A stretch of DNA of 64,000 nt from Pseudopedobacter sp035496935 (GCA_035496935.1 DATJED010000020.1:1-64000); one strand, 5' to 3'; positions 42,165 through 51,718 are shown, counted from the stretch's first letter. The notes: a model not told the origin generated them from the sequence alone. Translations and numbers: made by a program.

Positions 42165-42458
42165 TCAGTCCTCAAAAGTCTTTAATCGGTTTTTGAGGCT
42201 CCTCACCTCTCCCTGCAAAACATCAACTTGATTTAGCAGGTTAAAAACAGCATCAATCCCAGCTAGGTTAATCTCTAAATCCTGGTGAAGCCGCAACATC
42301 TTCTCCAATCGGGCAACAACATCTTGGTGGATGCAAGGACTTTCTTCTATATAAATAATTTCTAACAAATCGTTTTCGCTTAAATCATAGATAAAATCCA
42401 TTTCTACCTTATAATGGGTACAAAGCGTTAAAAGAGGGATATAATTTTCTTTAATCAT
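42165..42458 (-). CDS. cbpM: Chaperone modulator CbpM
   Basis: A 97-residue protein with a MerR-like helix-turn-helix N-terminus and a C-terminal helix. It resembles CbpM, the partner that controls the DnaJ-like CbpA. The start is the ATG at 42458 (MIKENYIPLLTL), which overlaps the cbpA stop by 8 nt (ATGATTAA). The longer frame, starting with TTG at 42485, is not used. Translation coupling with cbpA supports the pair. Confidence 0.85.
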   Translation of the reverse strand: MIKENYIPLLTLCTHYKVEMDFIYDLSENDLLEIIYIEESPCIHQDVVARLEKMLRLHQDLEINLAGIDAVFNLLNQVDVLQGEVRSLKNRLKTFED

Positions 42459-43374
42459 GATTTCTGAGTTTTGCGAGTTTTTCAAAAAGTTCTTTTTCTT
42501 GTGCCGATAAATTTCTTGGCAGTGAAAGCTGGTAAGTAATTATTAAATCGCCAAAAGTTCCTTCTTTTTTATAAACCGGGAAACCTTTTCCTTTTAATTT
42601 TACTTTAGTGCCGTTTTCAGTTCCGGGGGCAACTTTTAGTTTAACCTTTCCATTGAAAGTATCCACCAAAATTTCGCCTCCCAAAATTGCTGTATAAACA
42701 TCTAAATCGGCATTGGCCAATAAATTGTCGCCATCTCTTTTAAAAGCCGTGTTGTTTTTTATAGAAAAGGTGATGTGTAAATCGCCATTTGCACCACCGT
42801 TTGCGCCGGGCCCGCCGTAACCGCTAATTTTTATTACTTGTCCGTCCGTTACGCCGGCAGGTATAGTTAGTCTTATATTTTTCCCATTTACGGAGAGCGT
42901 TCGTTTATGTGTTTCGTAAACGTCTTTTAAATCCAATTCAAGTTCGGCATTAAAATCCTGACCTCTAAATTTGATTTGCCGACTGTTGCCTCCTGCCCCG
43001 CCGCCGCCGAACATCGATCCAAAAAAATCAGAAAAATCTGCATCGTTAAAATCACTGCCTTGGTAAGCTTGCTGGTAAGCTCCCTGACTTCTATTTCCGG
43101 CTCCCCTGTAACTTTGTTGTTGCCGCTCGGCCTGCTCAAACTGTTCTGCGTGTCTCCAATCTTTTCCGTATTTATCGTATTTTTTACGATTCTCTGGCTT
43201 GCTGAGCACCTCATTTGCTTCATTAACCTCTTTAAATTTTTTTTCAGCTTCTTTGTTATTGGGATTAATATCTGGATGATATTTACGGGCCATTTTGCGG
43301 TAAGCCTTTTTAATATCAGCCTCCGAAGCATTTTTATCGATACCTAAAACACTGTAATAATCTATGAACTCCAT
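42451..43374 (-). CDS. cbpA: Curved DNA-binding protein CbpA, DnaJ type
   Basis: A 307-residue J-domain co-chaperone without a zinc finger. The J domain is at residues 1-70 (DYYSVLGIDKNASEADIKKAYRK, HPD in KYHPDINPN). A Gly/Phe-rich linker (about 75-130, with FFGSMFGGGGAGG) and the two C-terminal substrate-binding domains (about 140-307; RLTIPAGVTDGQVIKISG, VKLKGKGFPVY) follow. It hands substrates to DnaK. The order cbpA-cbpM matches E. coli. Confidence 0.93.
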   Translation of the reverse strand: MEFIDYYSVLGIDKNASEADIKKAYRKMARKYHPDINPNNKEAEKKFKEVNEANEVLSKPENRKKYDKYGKDWRHAEQFEQAERQQQSYRGAGNRSQGAYQQAYQGSDFNDADFSDFFGSMFGGGGAGGNSRQIKFRGQDFNAELELDLKDVYETHKRTLSVNGKNIRLTIPAGVTDGQVIKISGYGGPGANGGANGDLHITFSIKNNTAFKRDGDNLLANADLDVYTAILGGEILVDTFNGKVKLKVAPGTENGTKVKLKGKGFPVYKKEGTFGDLIITYQLSLPRNLSAQEKELFEKLAKLRNHD

Positions 43375-43547
43375 TTAATTTTCGATTAGATATTTGAAAT
43401 TCTGGATGTCTTTCCACTAAAAATCACCCAATATTTATACCAAACAAAGACTTTAAATTATGTTTAGATTTTTAGATTTTAGAATTAGACACTCTTTGAA
43501 ACACATTTTTTCAGTAAAATTTGTAATTTTATTTTCAAACCCTAACT

Positions 43548-44726
43548 ATGGAAAATACGCCCGATTTATTAAGTGAAGAAGTAGAGCTGATTGGAAAAAT
43601 AACTGTAATACCAAATATTTTGGACGTAATCTGTCAAAGTACCGGAATGGGATTTGCCGCGGTGGCGAGGGTAACGTCTGAAAAATGGATTGCATGTGCT
43701 GTAAAAGACGACATTAATTTCGGGTTGAAACCGGGTGGCGAATTAAAGCTCGAAACAACTATTTGTAATGAAATACGGCAGAGCTGCATAGAAGTGGTAA
43801 TTGATAATGTGCCGGAAGATGAGATTTTCAGCGGACATCACACTCCGGCTATGTACGGCTTTAAAAGCTACATTTCTGTTCCTATTATAAACAAAAACGG
43901 AGAATTTTTTGGAACACTTTGCGCTATAGATCCAAATCCAGCCGAGCTGAATAATCCCAAGATACGAGGTATGTTTCATCTCTTTGCAGATCTAATTGCA
44001 TTCCATATGGATGCCATCGAAAAAATGTACCGGTCTGAAAAGGAACTTATTGAAGAGCGAGAGACTGCTGTTCTGCGTGAACAATTCATAGCAGTTTTAG
44101 GTCACGATTTACGAAATCCGTTAAATTCGGTAATGAATATTGCGAAAATATTATTGAGAAGCCCTGATGAGGAAAGAGTTGAGAAACTAGCTCATATATT
44201 ACAGGATTCTTCTTTTAGAATGAGGGCGTTAATTGATAACATTTTAGATTTTGCTAGAGGCAGACTTGGAGATGGAATAACGCTGGAAAAAAGCCATCAG
44301 CATTTAAAAAACAATATCCAGATGGTGGTAGATGAATTGGCTATAGCAAACCCAGATGCCGACATTCAGATACAATACGATTTAGATAGTCCTGTATATT
44401 GTGACGGCGGACGCTTTGAACAGTTGCTTTCCAATCTTCTTAGTAATGCTATAAGCTACGGACATAAAGACAAACCTATTTTAGTTAAGGCAAAAAAAGA
44501 AGGCGACGAATTACTTTTATCGGTTGTTAATTCGAGCGAAAAAATACCTGATGAAGTACTTTACCAACTTTTCAAACCTTTTGTACGCGGTGAAAATAAA
44601 TCGAAAAACAATGGTTTGGGTTTGGGCTTATACATCTCCTCAGAAATAGCAAAAGCCCATGGCGGGGCAATGGCAGTAAACTCCGACGAACAAACAACTT
44701 CTTTCGTTTTTAGAATGCCTACCTAA
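43548..44726 (+). CDS. GAF-domain sensor histidine kinase
   Basis: A 392-residue cytoplasmic kinase. A GAF domain spans about 15-155 (ISVPIINKNGEFFGTLCAIDP). The HisKA dimerisation helix with the phospho-acceptor His186 (VLGHDLRNPLNS) and an HATPase domain follow (N-box QLLSNLLSNAISYG; G2 NNGLGLGLYISSEIAKAHGG). The ATP-lid motif normally DxGxGI reads NSSEKIPDE, so the usual Asp and glycines are changed, a variant seen in bacteriophytochrome-like kinases (NxGxPIP). No membrane segment and no adjacent response regulator. The ligand is unknown. Confidence 0.9.
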   Translation: MENTPDLLSEEVELIGKITVIPNILDVICQSTGMGFAAVARVTSEKWIACAVKDDINFGLKPGGELKLETTICNEIRQSCIEVVIDNVPEDEIFSGHHTPAMYGFKSYISVPIINKNGEFFGTLCAIDPNPAELNNPKIRGMFHLFADLIAFHMDAIEKMYRSEKELIEERETAVLREQFIAVLGHDLRNPLNSVMNIAKILLRSPDEERVEKLAHILQDSSFRMRALIDNILDFARGRLGDGITLEKSHQHLKNNIQMVVDELAIANPDADIQIQYDLDSPVYCDGGRFEQLLSNLLSNAISYGHKDKPILVKAKKEGDELLLSVVNSSEKIPDEVLYQLFKPFVRGENKSKNNGLGLGLYISSEIAKAHGGAMAVNSDEQTTSFVFRMPT

Positions 44727-44782
44727 TGTCCTTCTTTAGCTAAAACTTGTGGAAGAAATAATATAGATTTTTGGCAAACGAT

Positions 44783-45151
44783 CTAATTTCCTAACGCTTC
44801 TAAAATTAAGCTTGCTGTCGCCGGATTAGTTGCGATAGGCACATTGTGAACATCGCAGATACGCATGAGCATTTGCACATCAGGTTCATGCGGATGTTTA
44901 CCAAGTGGATCTCTAAAAAACAGAATCCCGTCCAACAAACCTTCTGCGGCCATGGCTGCAATTTGGGCGTCGCCACCTTTTGGTCCGCTTAACTTTTTAT
45001 TTACCTGCAAGCCTGTTTGCTCCACATAACCTCCCGTTGTGCCTGTGGCGGTTAAATCCATTGTAGATAAAATATTCCAATGGTCCTTTACAAAACCAAC
45101 CATCTCTGCTTTTTTGCCATCGTGGGCTATTAATGCAATTCTCTTTTTCAT
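44783..45151 (-). CDS. mgsA: Methylglyoxal synthase
   Basis: A 122-residue cytoplasmic enzyme that converts dihydroxyacetone phosphate to methylglyoxal and phosphate, bypassing lower glycolysis when phosphate is limiting. Conserved elements are IALIAHDGKK, ATGTTGGYV, LSGPKGGDAQIAAM and FFRDPLGKHPHEPDVQML. It lies near the GlmU-tpiA genes whose substrate pool it shares, but it is not in their operon. Single gene, minus strand. Confidence 0.95.
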   Translation of the reverse strand: MKKRIALIAHDGKKAEMVGFVKDHWNILSTMDLTATGTTGGYVEQTGLQVNKKLSGPKGGDAQIAAMAAEGLLDGILFFRDPLGKHPHEPDVQMLMRICDVHNVPIATNPATASLILEALGN

Positions 45152-45227
45152 TTGTTTATTTATTGTTTTTTAACCGTAATAAAGTAATCATAGCCCCATG
45201 CGCTTTGCTAAAACCATGATAGTTTCA

Positions 45228-46460
45228 TTATTTAAAAAATATATACGCTATAAAAATCGCCGCTAAAACTCCGGCAAGCTCGGCCAAAATAGCTGCAGGT
45301 AAAGCATGTCTTGTTTTTTTAATGGAAACCGATCCAAAATAAATGGCCAAAACGTAAAAAGTGGTTTCTGTAGAACCCTGGATAACGCAGGCCACTCGTG
45401 ATGCAAAACTATCTGCTCCGCTCGTATTCATCAGCTCCACCATCAAACCACGGGCTCCGCTCCCACTTAAAGGCTTCATAAATGCCACCGGTAAAGCCGG
45501 TACAAATTCCGTATCTAATCCTGCGAAAGCTACTAAATGCTTAATGCCTTCCACTAAAAAGTCCAACGCTCCCGATCCTCTAAAAACACCCACTGCAACT
45601 AAAATAGCAACTAAATAAGGAATAATTTTTACCGCAATTTCAAACCCTTCCTTAGCACCATCTATAAAAGTTTCAAAAACGTTTATCTTTCTAAATAAAG
45701 CCAAAAGAATGAAAGACAAAATAATACTGAAAAGCAAAACATTGCCCACTACGTTAGAAACAATTGCGATTTGATCCTGCGAAAGTGTGGTGAAATAATA
45801 TAAGGTTCCGCCAATAATTGCAGCTGCGGTTCCTAAATAAATGAGGATAGTTTTTTGAAACAGATTGATTTTTTGATACGTGGCCGTAACTACTAAGCCT
45901 ACTAAAGTGGAAAAAAACGTAGCTAACAAACAGGGAACAAAAATATCTGACGGATCGGCCGCTCCTGCTGCTTTACGGAAAGCCATAATACTTGTAGGGA
46001 TTAGCACCAAACTTGAAGCATTAAGTACCAAAAACATAATCTGTGCATTAGAAGCTGTATCTTTTTGCGGATTAAGTTCTTGCAATTCTTTCATTGCTTT
46101 TAGGCCTAAGGGCGTTGCCGCGTTATCCAGACCCAGCATATTTGCAGAAAAGTTCATTAGAACAGAACCCATTGCCGGATGATTCTTAGGGATTTCAGGA
46201 AAAATTTTGCTAAAAAACGGACCTACAATCTTAGCAAAAATGTTGATCATGCCCCCTTTTTCGCCAATTTTCATAATGCCTAACCAAAAGGTCATCAAAC
46301 CTATTAAGCCTAAGGAAATTTCAGCACCGGTTTTCGACATATCGAAAGTGCTGTTCACAATGGTTTGAAAAATCTGATAATCCTGAAAAAAAATCAGCCT
46401 TACCAAAGCCACCGCAAAAGAAACGATGAAAAAAGCTACCCAAACGTAATTTAATGCCAT
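45228..46460 (-). CDS. Fused spore maturation-type SpmA-SpmB membrane protein (nucleoside-recognition domains)
   Basis: A 410-residue inner-membrane protein with many hydrophobic segments. The first half resembles SpmA (MNFSANMLGLDNAATPLGLKAMKELQ), the second SpmB (FKPLSGSGARG-like: MKPLSGSGARGLMVELMNT, then CVIQGSTETTFYVLAIYFGS). In sporulating Firmicutes these two are separate proteins tied to spore core dehydration. In Bacteroidota, which do not sporulate, the fused protein is common; its transport substrate is unknown. Single gene. Confidence 0.88.
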   Translation of the reverse strand: MALNYVWVAFFIVSFAVALVRLIFFQDYQIFQTIVNSTFDMSKTGAEISLGLIGLMTFWLGIMKIGEKGGMINIFAKIVGPFFSKIFPEIPKNHPAMGSVLMNFSANMLGLDNAATPLGLKAMKELQELNPQKDTASNAQIMFLVLNASSLVLIPTSIMAFRKAAGAADPSDIFVPCLLATFFSTLVGLVVTATYQKINLFQKTILIYLGTAAAIIGGTLYYFTTLSQDQIAIVSNVVGNVLLFSIILSFILLALFRKINVFETFIDGAKEGFEIAVKIIPYLVAILVAVGVFRGSGALDFLVEGIKHLVAFAGLDTEFVPALPVAFMKPLSGSGARGLMVELMNTSGADSFASRVACVIQGSTETTFYVLAIYFGSVSIKKTRHALPAAILAELAGVLAAIFIAYIFFK

Positions 46461-46587
46461 GCAAAATTAAATATTGCTAAAGGTTAAAAAGATTTTGCCA
46501 AAAATCAAAAAGAGATTAAATTTTTGAAGAAAAAACAAAAGGTTTAAAAAGATACCATTCTAAAATTAAAAATGGCATGGCATCAAG

Positions 46588-47133
46588 TTATTCTTTGAAA
46601 CTCAAATTTCGCTCTGCCAATTGTTGTTTTAAAATAGGGATTGTAGTTTTTCCAATGCCATGAAGTGCTAAAATTTCGTCTTCGGTGTATTTGGAAAGCT
46701 CCTCAAAGCTAACAATTGCTTTGCTAGCTAAAGCTCTTCTGGCTGGAGCGGAAACCTGAAAAAGCGGTTTGCTATCTGCTATTTTCTTTTTGCGTTCCGC
46801 AACGCAAAAAAGTGTGATTGCCTCAATTAAATCCAGCGGTAGTTCGGCATTAAGCGGAAATTGAACAGCACCTTTAGAGTTTTTATAGCTGGAGATCTCT
46901 TGTTTGAAGCAGACCAAAGCTTTCGGCCCGGGATAAAAGCCGATATGATTTTTATACGCCGCAAAATGCACCAAGTTGCCCCCCAACTTAAAAGTCGGCA
47001 TTCCGTAGCTAATAACTTCTGTAGCTTGTGGAATCGTTTTTTTGATAGTTTCTTTTATAATGTTTAACTGTTTTTGGGTATTAAGCGGGAAACGAGCAAC
47101 ATATTCTTCTATTGATGAGATTTGATCTTCCAT
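46588..47133 (-). CDS. DUF1801 (YdhG-like) protein with C-terminal helix-hairpin-helix domain
   Basis: A 181-residue cytoplasmic protein. Residues about 1-112 match DUF1801 (YVARFPLNTQKQLNIIKETI, YGMPTFKLGGNLVHFAAYKNHIGFYPGP), a family sometimes annotated as iron-chaperone-like. Residues about 130-180 (ARRALASKAIVSFEELSKY, ALHGIGKTTIPILKQQLAE) resemble the RNA polymerase alpha C-terminal or HhH DNA-binding fold. The fusion suggests DNA or polymerase contact; function not known. Confidence 0.75.
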   Translation of the reverse strand: MEDQISSIEEYVARFPLNTQKQLNIIKETIKKTIPQATEVISYGMPTFKLGGNLVHFAAYKNHIGFYPGPKALVCFKQEISSYKNSKGAVQFPLNAELPLDLIEAITLFCVAERKKKIADSKPLFQVSAPARRALASKAIVSFEELSKYTEDEILALHGIGKTTIPILKQQLAERNLSFKE

Positions 47134-47206
47134 ACGGTTTTAACTGCTTACCATCAGCTGAATTTAATAATATTTTTTTTCTTTAACTATTTGCGACTAA
47201 TTAAAT

Positions 47207-47214
47207 TATATTTG
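47207..47214 (+). promoter_or_regulatory. Probable -7 box of gatB
   Basis: TATATTTG matches the -7 consensus, 45 nt before the gatB ATG. The nearest TTTG (47190) is only 13 nt upstream of it, so the -33 element is uncertain. Confidence 0.5.
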
Positions 47215-47259
47215 AAAATCACAATAAAACAAGCCTTTTGGTAAATTTTTAATACAAAA

Positions 47260-48729
47260 ATGAGTCTAATTATAAACAATTTTGAACAATTTGAAGCCGT
47301 AATAGGTTTAGAAGTACATGTTCAATTATCAACTGCATCCAAAGCATTTTGTTCAGATTCTGCCAGTTTCGGCAATTTACCAAATCAAAATATCAGTCCA
47401 GTTTCCTTAGGTTTGCCAGGCGCATTGCCCTTAACCAACGAAAAAACAGTTAAATACGCCACAAAATTAGGCTTGGCAATCAACAGCAAAATCAATCAGT
47501 ACAATTTTTTTGATCGTAAAAATTATTTCTATGCGGATTTGCCTAAGGGCTACCAAATTACGCAAGACAATGAACCCATTTGCCTAGGCGGAAAGTTAAA
47601 AATAAGATTAGAAAACGGTACCGAAAAGGACATTATATTAAACCGTATCCACATGGAGGAAGATGCCGGAAAAAGCATCCACGATATGGATAAAGACTAT
47701 TCTTATATAGATTTAAACAGAGCGGGCGTAGCGTTGCTAGAAGTTGTAACCGAACCTATGATTAGCTCTGGTGAAGAAGCTGCTGCTTATTTAATCGAAC
47801 TACGGAAACTGGTGCGCTATCTTGATATTTGCGATGGAAACATGGAAGAAGGCTCAATGCGCTGCGATGCCAATATTTCTGTACGATTAAAAGGCGAAAC
47901 CAAATTAGGAAACCGTTGCGAGGTTAAAAACTTAAACTCTATTAAAAACGTTCAACGGGCCATTGAGCATGAGATTGAACGCCAAATCAACTTAATAAAT
48001 AAAGGAAAACACATCGATCAAAACACGTTGAATTTTGATGCGGTAACCGGAAAAACCACGCCGTTACGTTCAAAAGAAATGGCGAATGATTACCGTTATT
48101 TCCCTGAACCCGATTTGTTACCAATGGTAATTTCTGACGAATTTTTGGAGGCTATAAAAGCAGATATGCCAGCGTTGCCAGAGGAATTATATCAGAAGTT
48201 CACTAAGGAAATGGGTTTGCCAGCTTATGATGCGCTGGTAATTACCTCAGAAAAATCAATGGCAGATTACTTTTTAGAGATTACAAGCCACACTAAAAAT
48301 TATAAAATGGCATCAAACTGGGTGATGGGAACGCTTAAATCGTATTTAAACGACAAGCAAAAAAGCTTTAGTGAATTAGACATCCCAGCCACAGAAATTG
48401 CAGCTATTATTAATTTGGTTGAGCAAAAAGAAATCAATAACAGCCAAGCAAAAAACAAATTATTTGCCGCTTTAGCTTTACGCCCGGAAGCAAAAGTTGC
48501 TGATTTGATGGAAGAATTAAACCTGGTTCACAAAAAGTGCGATAATGAACTGGATGGATTTATCATTACAGCGTTAGAAAAATTCCCGGATAAGGTTAAG
48601 GAATACCATAATGGCAAAAAAGGAGTTATAGGCTTGTTTATGGGCGAAGTGATGAAGTTGTCTCACGGAAAAGTTGATCCTAAAAAAACAAACCAGTTAA
48701 TTATTGAAAAATTAGAAAGCATAAAATGA
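47260..48729 (+). CDS. gatB: Aspartyl/glutamyl-tRNA amidotransferase subunit B
   Basis: A 489-residue catalytic subunit of GatCAB, which turns misacylated Glu-tRNA-Gln (and Asp-tRNA-Asn) into Gln-tRNA-Gln. The start EAVIGLEVHVQLSTASKAFCSD, AALPLTNEKTVKYATKLGLAIN-type region, RKNYFYADLPKGYQITQ, EGSMRCDANISVR and NLNSIKNVQRAIEHE are typical. The tail QLIIEKLESIK matches the Yqey-like C-terminus. The stop overlaps the start of the thioredoxin-like lipoprotein by 4 nt (ATGA). Confidence 0.97.
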   Translation: MSLIINNFEQFEAVIGLEVHVQLSTASKAFCSDSASFGNLPNQNISPVSLGLPGALPLTNEKTVKYATKLGLAINSKINQYNFFDRKNYFYADLPKGYQITQDNEPICLGGKLKIRLENGTEKDIILNRIHMEEDAGKSIHDMDKDYSYIDLNRAGVALLEVVTEPMISSGEEAAAYLIELRKLVRYLDICDGNMEEGSMRCDANISVRLKGETKLGNRCEVKNLNSIKNVQRAIEHEIERQINLINKGKHIDQNTLNFDAVTGKTTPLRSKEMANDYRYFPEPDLLPMVISDEFLEAIKADMPALPEELYQKFTKEMGLPAYDALVITSEKSMADYFLEITSHTKNYKMASNWVMGTLKSYLNDKQKSFSELDIPATEIAAIINLVEQKEINNSQAKNKLFAALALRPEAKVADLMEELNLVHKKCDNELDGFIITALEKFPDKVKEYHNGKKGVIGLFMGEVMKLSHGKVDPKKTNQLIIEKLESIK

Positions 48730-49847
48730 AGAAGCAACTTATCGTAGGATTATTTGGAGTAGCACTGTTTGCAATTTCATGTTCAAATAACAAAGAATTT
48801 AAAATTAACGGTTCGTTTACAAATATTGGTGACGCTAAAAAAGTTTACCTTTTAGAACTTGACACTTTTGGTCAGATGACACCTATTGACTCTACTTTTT
48901 TAAACGAGGACAAACAATTTACCTTAAAAGCCGAAAGTGAAGATCCGGAATTTTACCAAGTAGCAGTTGGTCAAAGAGCGTTTTTTGTAATTGCCGAAAA
49001 CGGCGATGAGATTGAGCTAAAAGCAGATTTACAACATCCGGGCGGAAACTACGAGTTAAAAGGTTCTGATGAAGCCGATAAAATTACTGAATACAACAAG
49101 TTAACTGCAGACTATAGCCAAAAAAACGGTGAACTTGCAGAGCAGTACAGTAAAATGATTACCGAAAATCAGGATAAGAAAGATGAGATCATAGCGGAAT
49201 TTAACGAAAAATCCAGTGCTATTGCCAAACCTTTTCTTGAAAAATCCATGCAGTTTATTGAGGAAAATAAAAAATCGTTGACTGCTTTTTTTGCCGCTAA
49301 CATTATGATGGGCATGAACCATGATGAATATGAAAACAAACTAATAGCCTATAGTAAAGAGGCTAAAGCGGCTTTCCCGAACAACAAAGCAATCAATTCG
49401 TTTGCTTTGCAGATGCAAATGGCGCAAAAAGTAGCTATTGGCAGTCAAGCTCCAGCTATCTCAGCACAAAGTACTGATGGAAAAACCATCAATCTTTCTG
49501 ATTTTAAAGGAAAATATGTTTTGGTTGATTTTTGGGCATCATGGTGCGGGCCATGTCGCCAAGAGAACCCCAATTTGGTGGCTACTTACCATCGGTTTAA
49601 AGACAAAAACTTTACTGTTTTAGGTTTTTCCTTGGATGACAACGCAGAAGCTTGGAAAAACGCGATTGCGAACGATAAGCTGGAATGGGCGCAGGTTTCG
49701 GAACTGAAACAGTGGGATGCACCTACCGCAATTTTATATAACGTTAATGCGATACCAGCATCTTTTTTAATTGATCCGAGCGGAAAAATAGTTGCAAAAA
49801 ACTTGAGAGGCGAACAGCTTAATCAATTTTTAGAAAAAACGCTTTAA
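48726..49847 (+). CDS. TlpA/ResA-type thioredoxin-like lipoprotein with DUF4369 domain
   Basis: A 373-residue lipoprotein (lipidated Cys19 in FAISCSNNKEF). The first part (about 25-115) is a DUF4369-type beta domain, then a helical region, then a thioredoxin fold from about 235 with the active site ASWCGPCRQE (Cys274, Cys277). It faces the periplasm, where such proteins reduce or exchange disulfides, for example in cytochrome maturation. Start and upstream gene overlap by 4 nt, so it is translated with gatB, an unusual partner for a tRNA amidotransferase. Confidence 0.92.
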   Translation: MKKQLIVGLFGVALFAISCSNNKEFKINGSFTNIGDAKKVYLLELDTFGQMTPIDSTFLNEDKQFTLKAESEDPEFYQVAVGQRAFFVIAENGDEIELKADLQHPGGNYELKGSDEADKITEYNKLTADYSQKNGELAEQYSKMITENQDKKDEIIAEFNEKSSAIAKPFLEKSMQFIEENKKSLTAFFAANIMMGMNHDEYENKLIAYSKEAKAAFPNNKAINSFALQMQMAQKVAIGSQAPAISAQSTDGKTINLSDFKGKYVLVDFWASWCGPCRQENPNLVATYHRFKDKNFTVLGFSLDDNAEAWKNAIANDKLEWAQVSELKQWDAPTAILYNVNAIPASFLIDPSGKIVAKNLRGEQLNQFLEKTL

Positions 49848-49986
49848 AATCGCTCTCATAAACCTTGATGGGTTTATAAAGTTATTGTATAAAAAAGGTT
49901 AAAAAAACATAAAGCTTAACAATCTGTTAATATTAAATTAACCATTTCGTTCAGAAAACGCTGTAATTTCGTAACAAATAGTTTTT

Positions 49987-50673
49987 ATGACAAACAAACC
50001 AAAAATTCTGATTGTTGACGATGAGCCGGATATTCTGGAACTGATAGAATATAACCTAAAAAAAGAAGGTTATGCCGTTTTTACTGCAAGCAATGGAAAA
50101 GAAGCAGTACAGGAAGCCCGTAAATGTTTGCCTGATTTAGTCATCCTTGATATTATGATGCCCAAAATGGACGGCATCGAAACTTGTCGGGTACTAAGAG
50201 CTATGCCCGAATTCAAAAATACATTTATGGTATTTTTAACAGCCCGGAGCGAAGAATATTCGGAAATAGCTGGCTTTAATGTAGGCGCTGATGATTATAT
50301 AGCAAAACCAATTAAACCCAGAGCTTTAGTAAGTAGGATTAACGCTATTTTACGTCGTAACACCCAAGCCGAAGAAATTGTTGAAAACAAGTTAGAGATT
50401 TCTGATTTAGTGATTGACAGGGATGCTTTTTTGGTTTTTCAGAACGAACAAAAGATAGTTCTTGCTAAAAAAGAATTTGAACTACTTTACCTTTTGGCAT
50501 CAAAACCCGGAAAAGTTTTTACTCGAGAAGCTATTTTAAGCAGTATTTGGGAAGATTCGGTGGTAGTTACCAACAGAACAATTGATGTACATATCCGTAA
50601 ACTTCGTGAAAAACTGGGCGATGATTATGTAACTACCGTAAAAGGCGTGGGTTATAAATTTGAAACTACTTAA
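49987..50673 (+). CDS. OmpR/PhoB-family response regulator (orphan)
   Basis: A 228-residue two-component regulator. The receiver domain has Asp11-Asp12, the phospho-acceptor Asp55 (LVILDIMMPKMDG) and the Lys of DDYIAKP. The C-terminal winged helix (about 130-228) contains FELLYLLASKPGKVFTREAILSSIWED and IDVHIRKLREKLGDDYVTTVKGVGYKFE. The sequence is PhoB-like. No histidine kinase is adjacent, so the cognate kinase is elsewhere. Confidence 0.94.
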   Translation: MTNKPKILIVDDEPDILELIEYNLKKEGYAVFTASNGKEAVQEARKCLPDLVILDIMMPKMDGIETCRVLRAMPEFKNTFMVFLTARSEEYSEIAGFNVGADDYIAKPIKPRALVSRINAILRRNTQAEEIVENKLEISDLVIDRDAFLVFQNEQKIVLAKKEFELLYLLASKPGKVFTREAILSSIWEDSVVVTNRTIDVHIRKLREKLGDDYVTTVKGVGYKFETT

Positions 50674-50801
50674 TATTTAGCCTTTTAAAAGCATTAAGAT
50701 CAACTCAGATTCATTTATTTTCACAAATTTCTTTATAGCTCAAAAATTATTTTCCGGCTAAATAAATGACAAAACATCAATTTATGTTTTAAACAAATCC
50801 G

Positions 50802-50809
50802 TATTTTTG
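50802..50809 (+). promoter_or_regulatory. -7 box of lipA
   Basis: TATTTTTG matches TAnnTTTG and ends 4 nt before the ATG at 50814, so the transcript is likely leaderless. No clear -33 TTTG at the normal distance. Confidence 0.6.
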
Positions 50810-50813
50810 CTTC

Positions 50814-51695
50814 ATGATTGAACTTCCTGTAATTCCAGCAAATCAAGCACAACGCAAACCCGATTGGTTAAGAGTAAGGTTACCCGTAGGCAAAGAATAC
50901 GCCGAAGTAAGAGGAATTGTAGATGAGCATAAACTACATACCATCTGCGAAAGCGGAAACTGCCCAAATATGGGCGAGTGCTGGGGTGCTGGAACTGCCA
51001 CCTTCATGATTTTAGGAAACATTTGTACGCGTTCATGTTCTTTTTGTGCAGTTACAACCGGCAGGCCTTTGGCTGTAGATTTAGACGAACCAAACCGTGT
51101 AGCAAACTCCATTAAATTAATGACGGTTAAACATGCTGTAATTACTTCTGTAGATCGTGATGATTTAAAAGATGGCGGATCCATTATCTGGGCAGAAACC
51201 ATTAGGGCTATCCGTAGAGAAAGCCCTCAAACAACCATGGAAACTTTAATTCCCGATTTTAAAGGAATTTGGGACAATTTATACAGAGTTTGTGAGGAAA
51301 GACCAGAAGTTGTTTCGCATAATATCGAAACGGTAAGAAGGCTTACGAAAGAAGTGCGTGTACAGGCCAAATACGACAGGAGCATGGAATGTTTGCGACG
51401 TATCTCTGAATTTGGTTTACGCACAAAGTCAGGAATTATGTTAGGTTTGGGCGAAACTGAAGCCGATGTTTTAGAAACCATGCAGGATTTAAAAACTGCT
51501 GGCGTTCATGTGCTTACGATAGGCCAATATTTACAGCCTACAAAAAACCATCACCCGGTTTTAGATTGGATTCATCCAGACCAATTTGCATTTTACAAAG
51601 AAAAAGGTAGAGAAATGGGATTTAAATATGTGGAAAGTGGCCCTTTGGTACGGTCTTCATACCATGCCGAAAAACACTTGTTTGATTTTCAATAA
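50814..51695 (+). CDS. lipA: Lipoyl synthase
   Basis: A 293-residue radical-SAM enzyme that inserts two sulfurs into octanoyl chains to make lipoyl groups. The auxiliary cluster cysteines are Cys45, Cys50 and Cys56 (CESGNCPNMGEC), and the radical-SAM motif is Cys71, Cys75, Cys78 (CTRSCSFC). The C-terminal RSSYHAEK (Ser ligand of the auxiliary cluster) is intact. Followed 23 nt later by an ECF sigma gene on the same strand. Confidence 0.97.
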   Translation: MIELPVIPANQAQRKPDWLRVRLPVGKEYAEVRGIVDEHKLHTICESGNCPNMGECWGAGTATFMILGNICTRSCSFCAVTTGRPLAVDLDEPNRVANSIKLMTVKHAVITSVDRDDLKDGGSIIWAETIRAIRRESPQTTMETLIPDFKGIWDNLYRVCEERPEVVSHNIETVRRLTKEVRVQAKYDRSMECLRRISEFGLRTKSGIMLGLGETEADVLETMQDLKTAGVHVLTIGQYLQPTKNHHPVLDWIHPDQFAFYKEKGREMGFKYVESGPLVRSSYHAEKHLFDFQ

Positions 51696-51718
51696 ATCCT
51701 CTATATCTTACGCCAATT

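Noticed and set aside
45228..46460. Sign of sporulation from SpmA/SpmB
   Set aside because: The fused protein is widespread in non-sporulating Bacteroidota, so it does not imply spore formation.
49858..49877. ATAAACC/GGTTTAT hairpin after the TlpA-like gene
   Set aside because: No U-run follows, so it is not called as a terminator.
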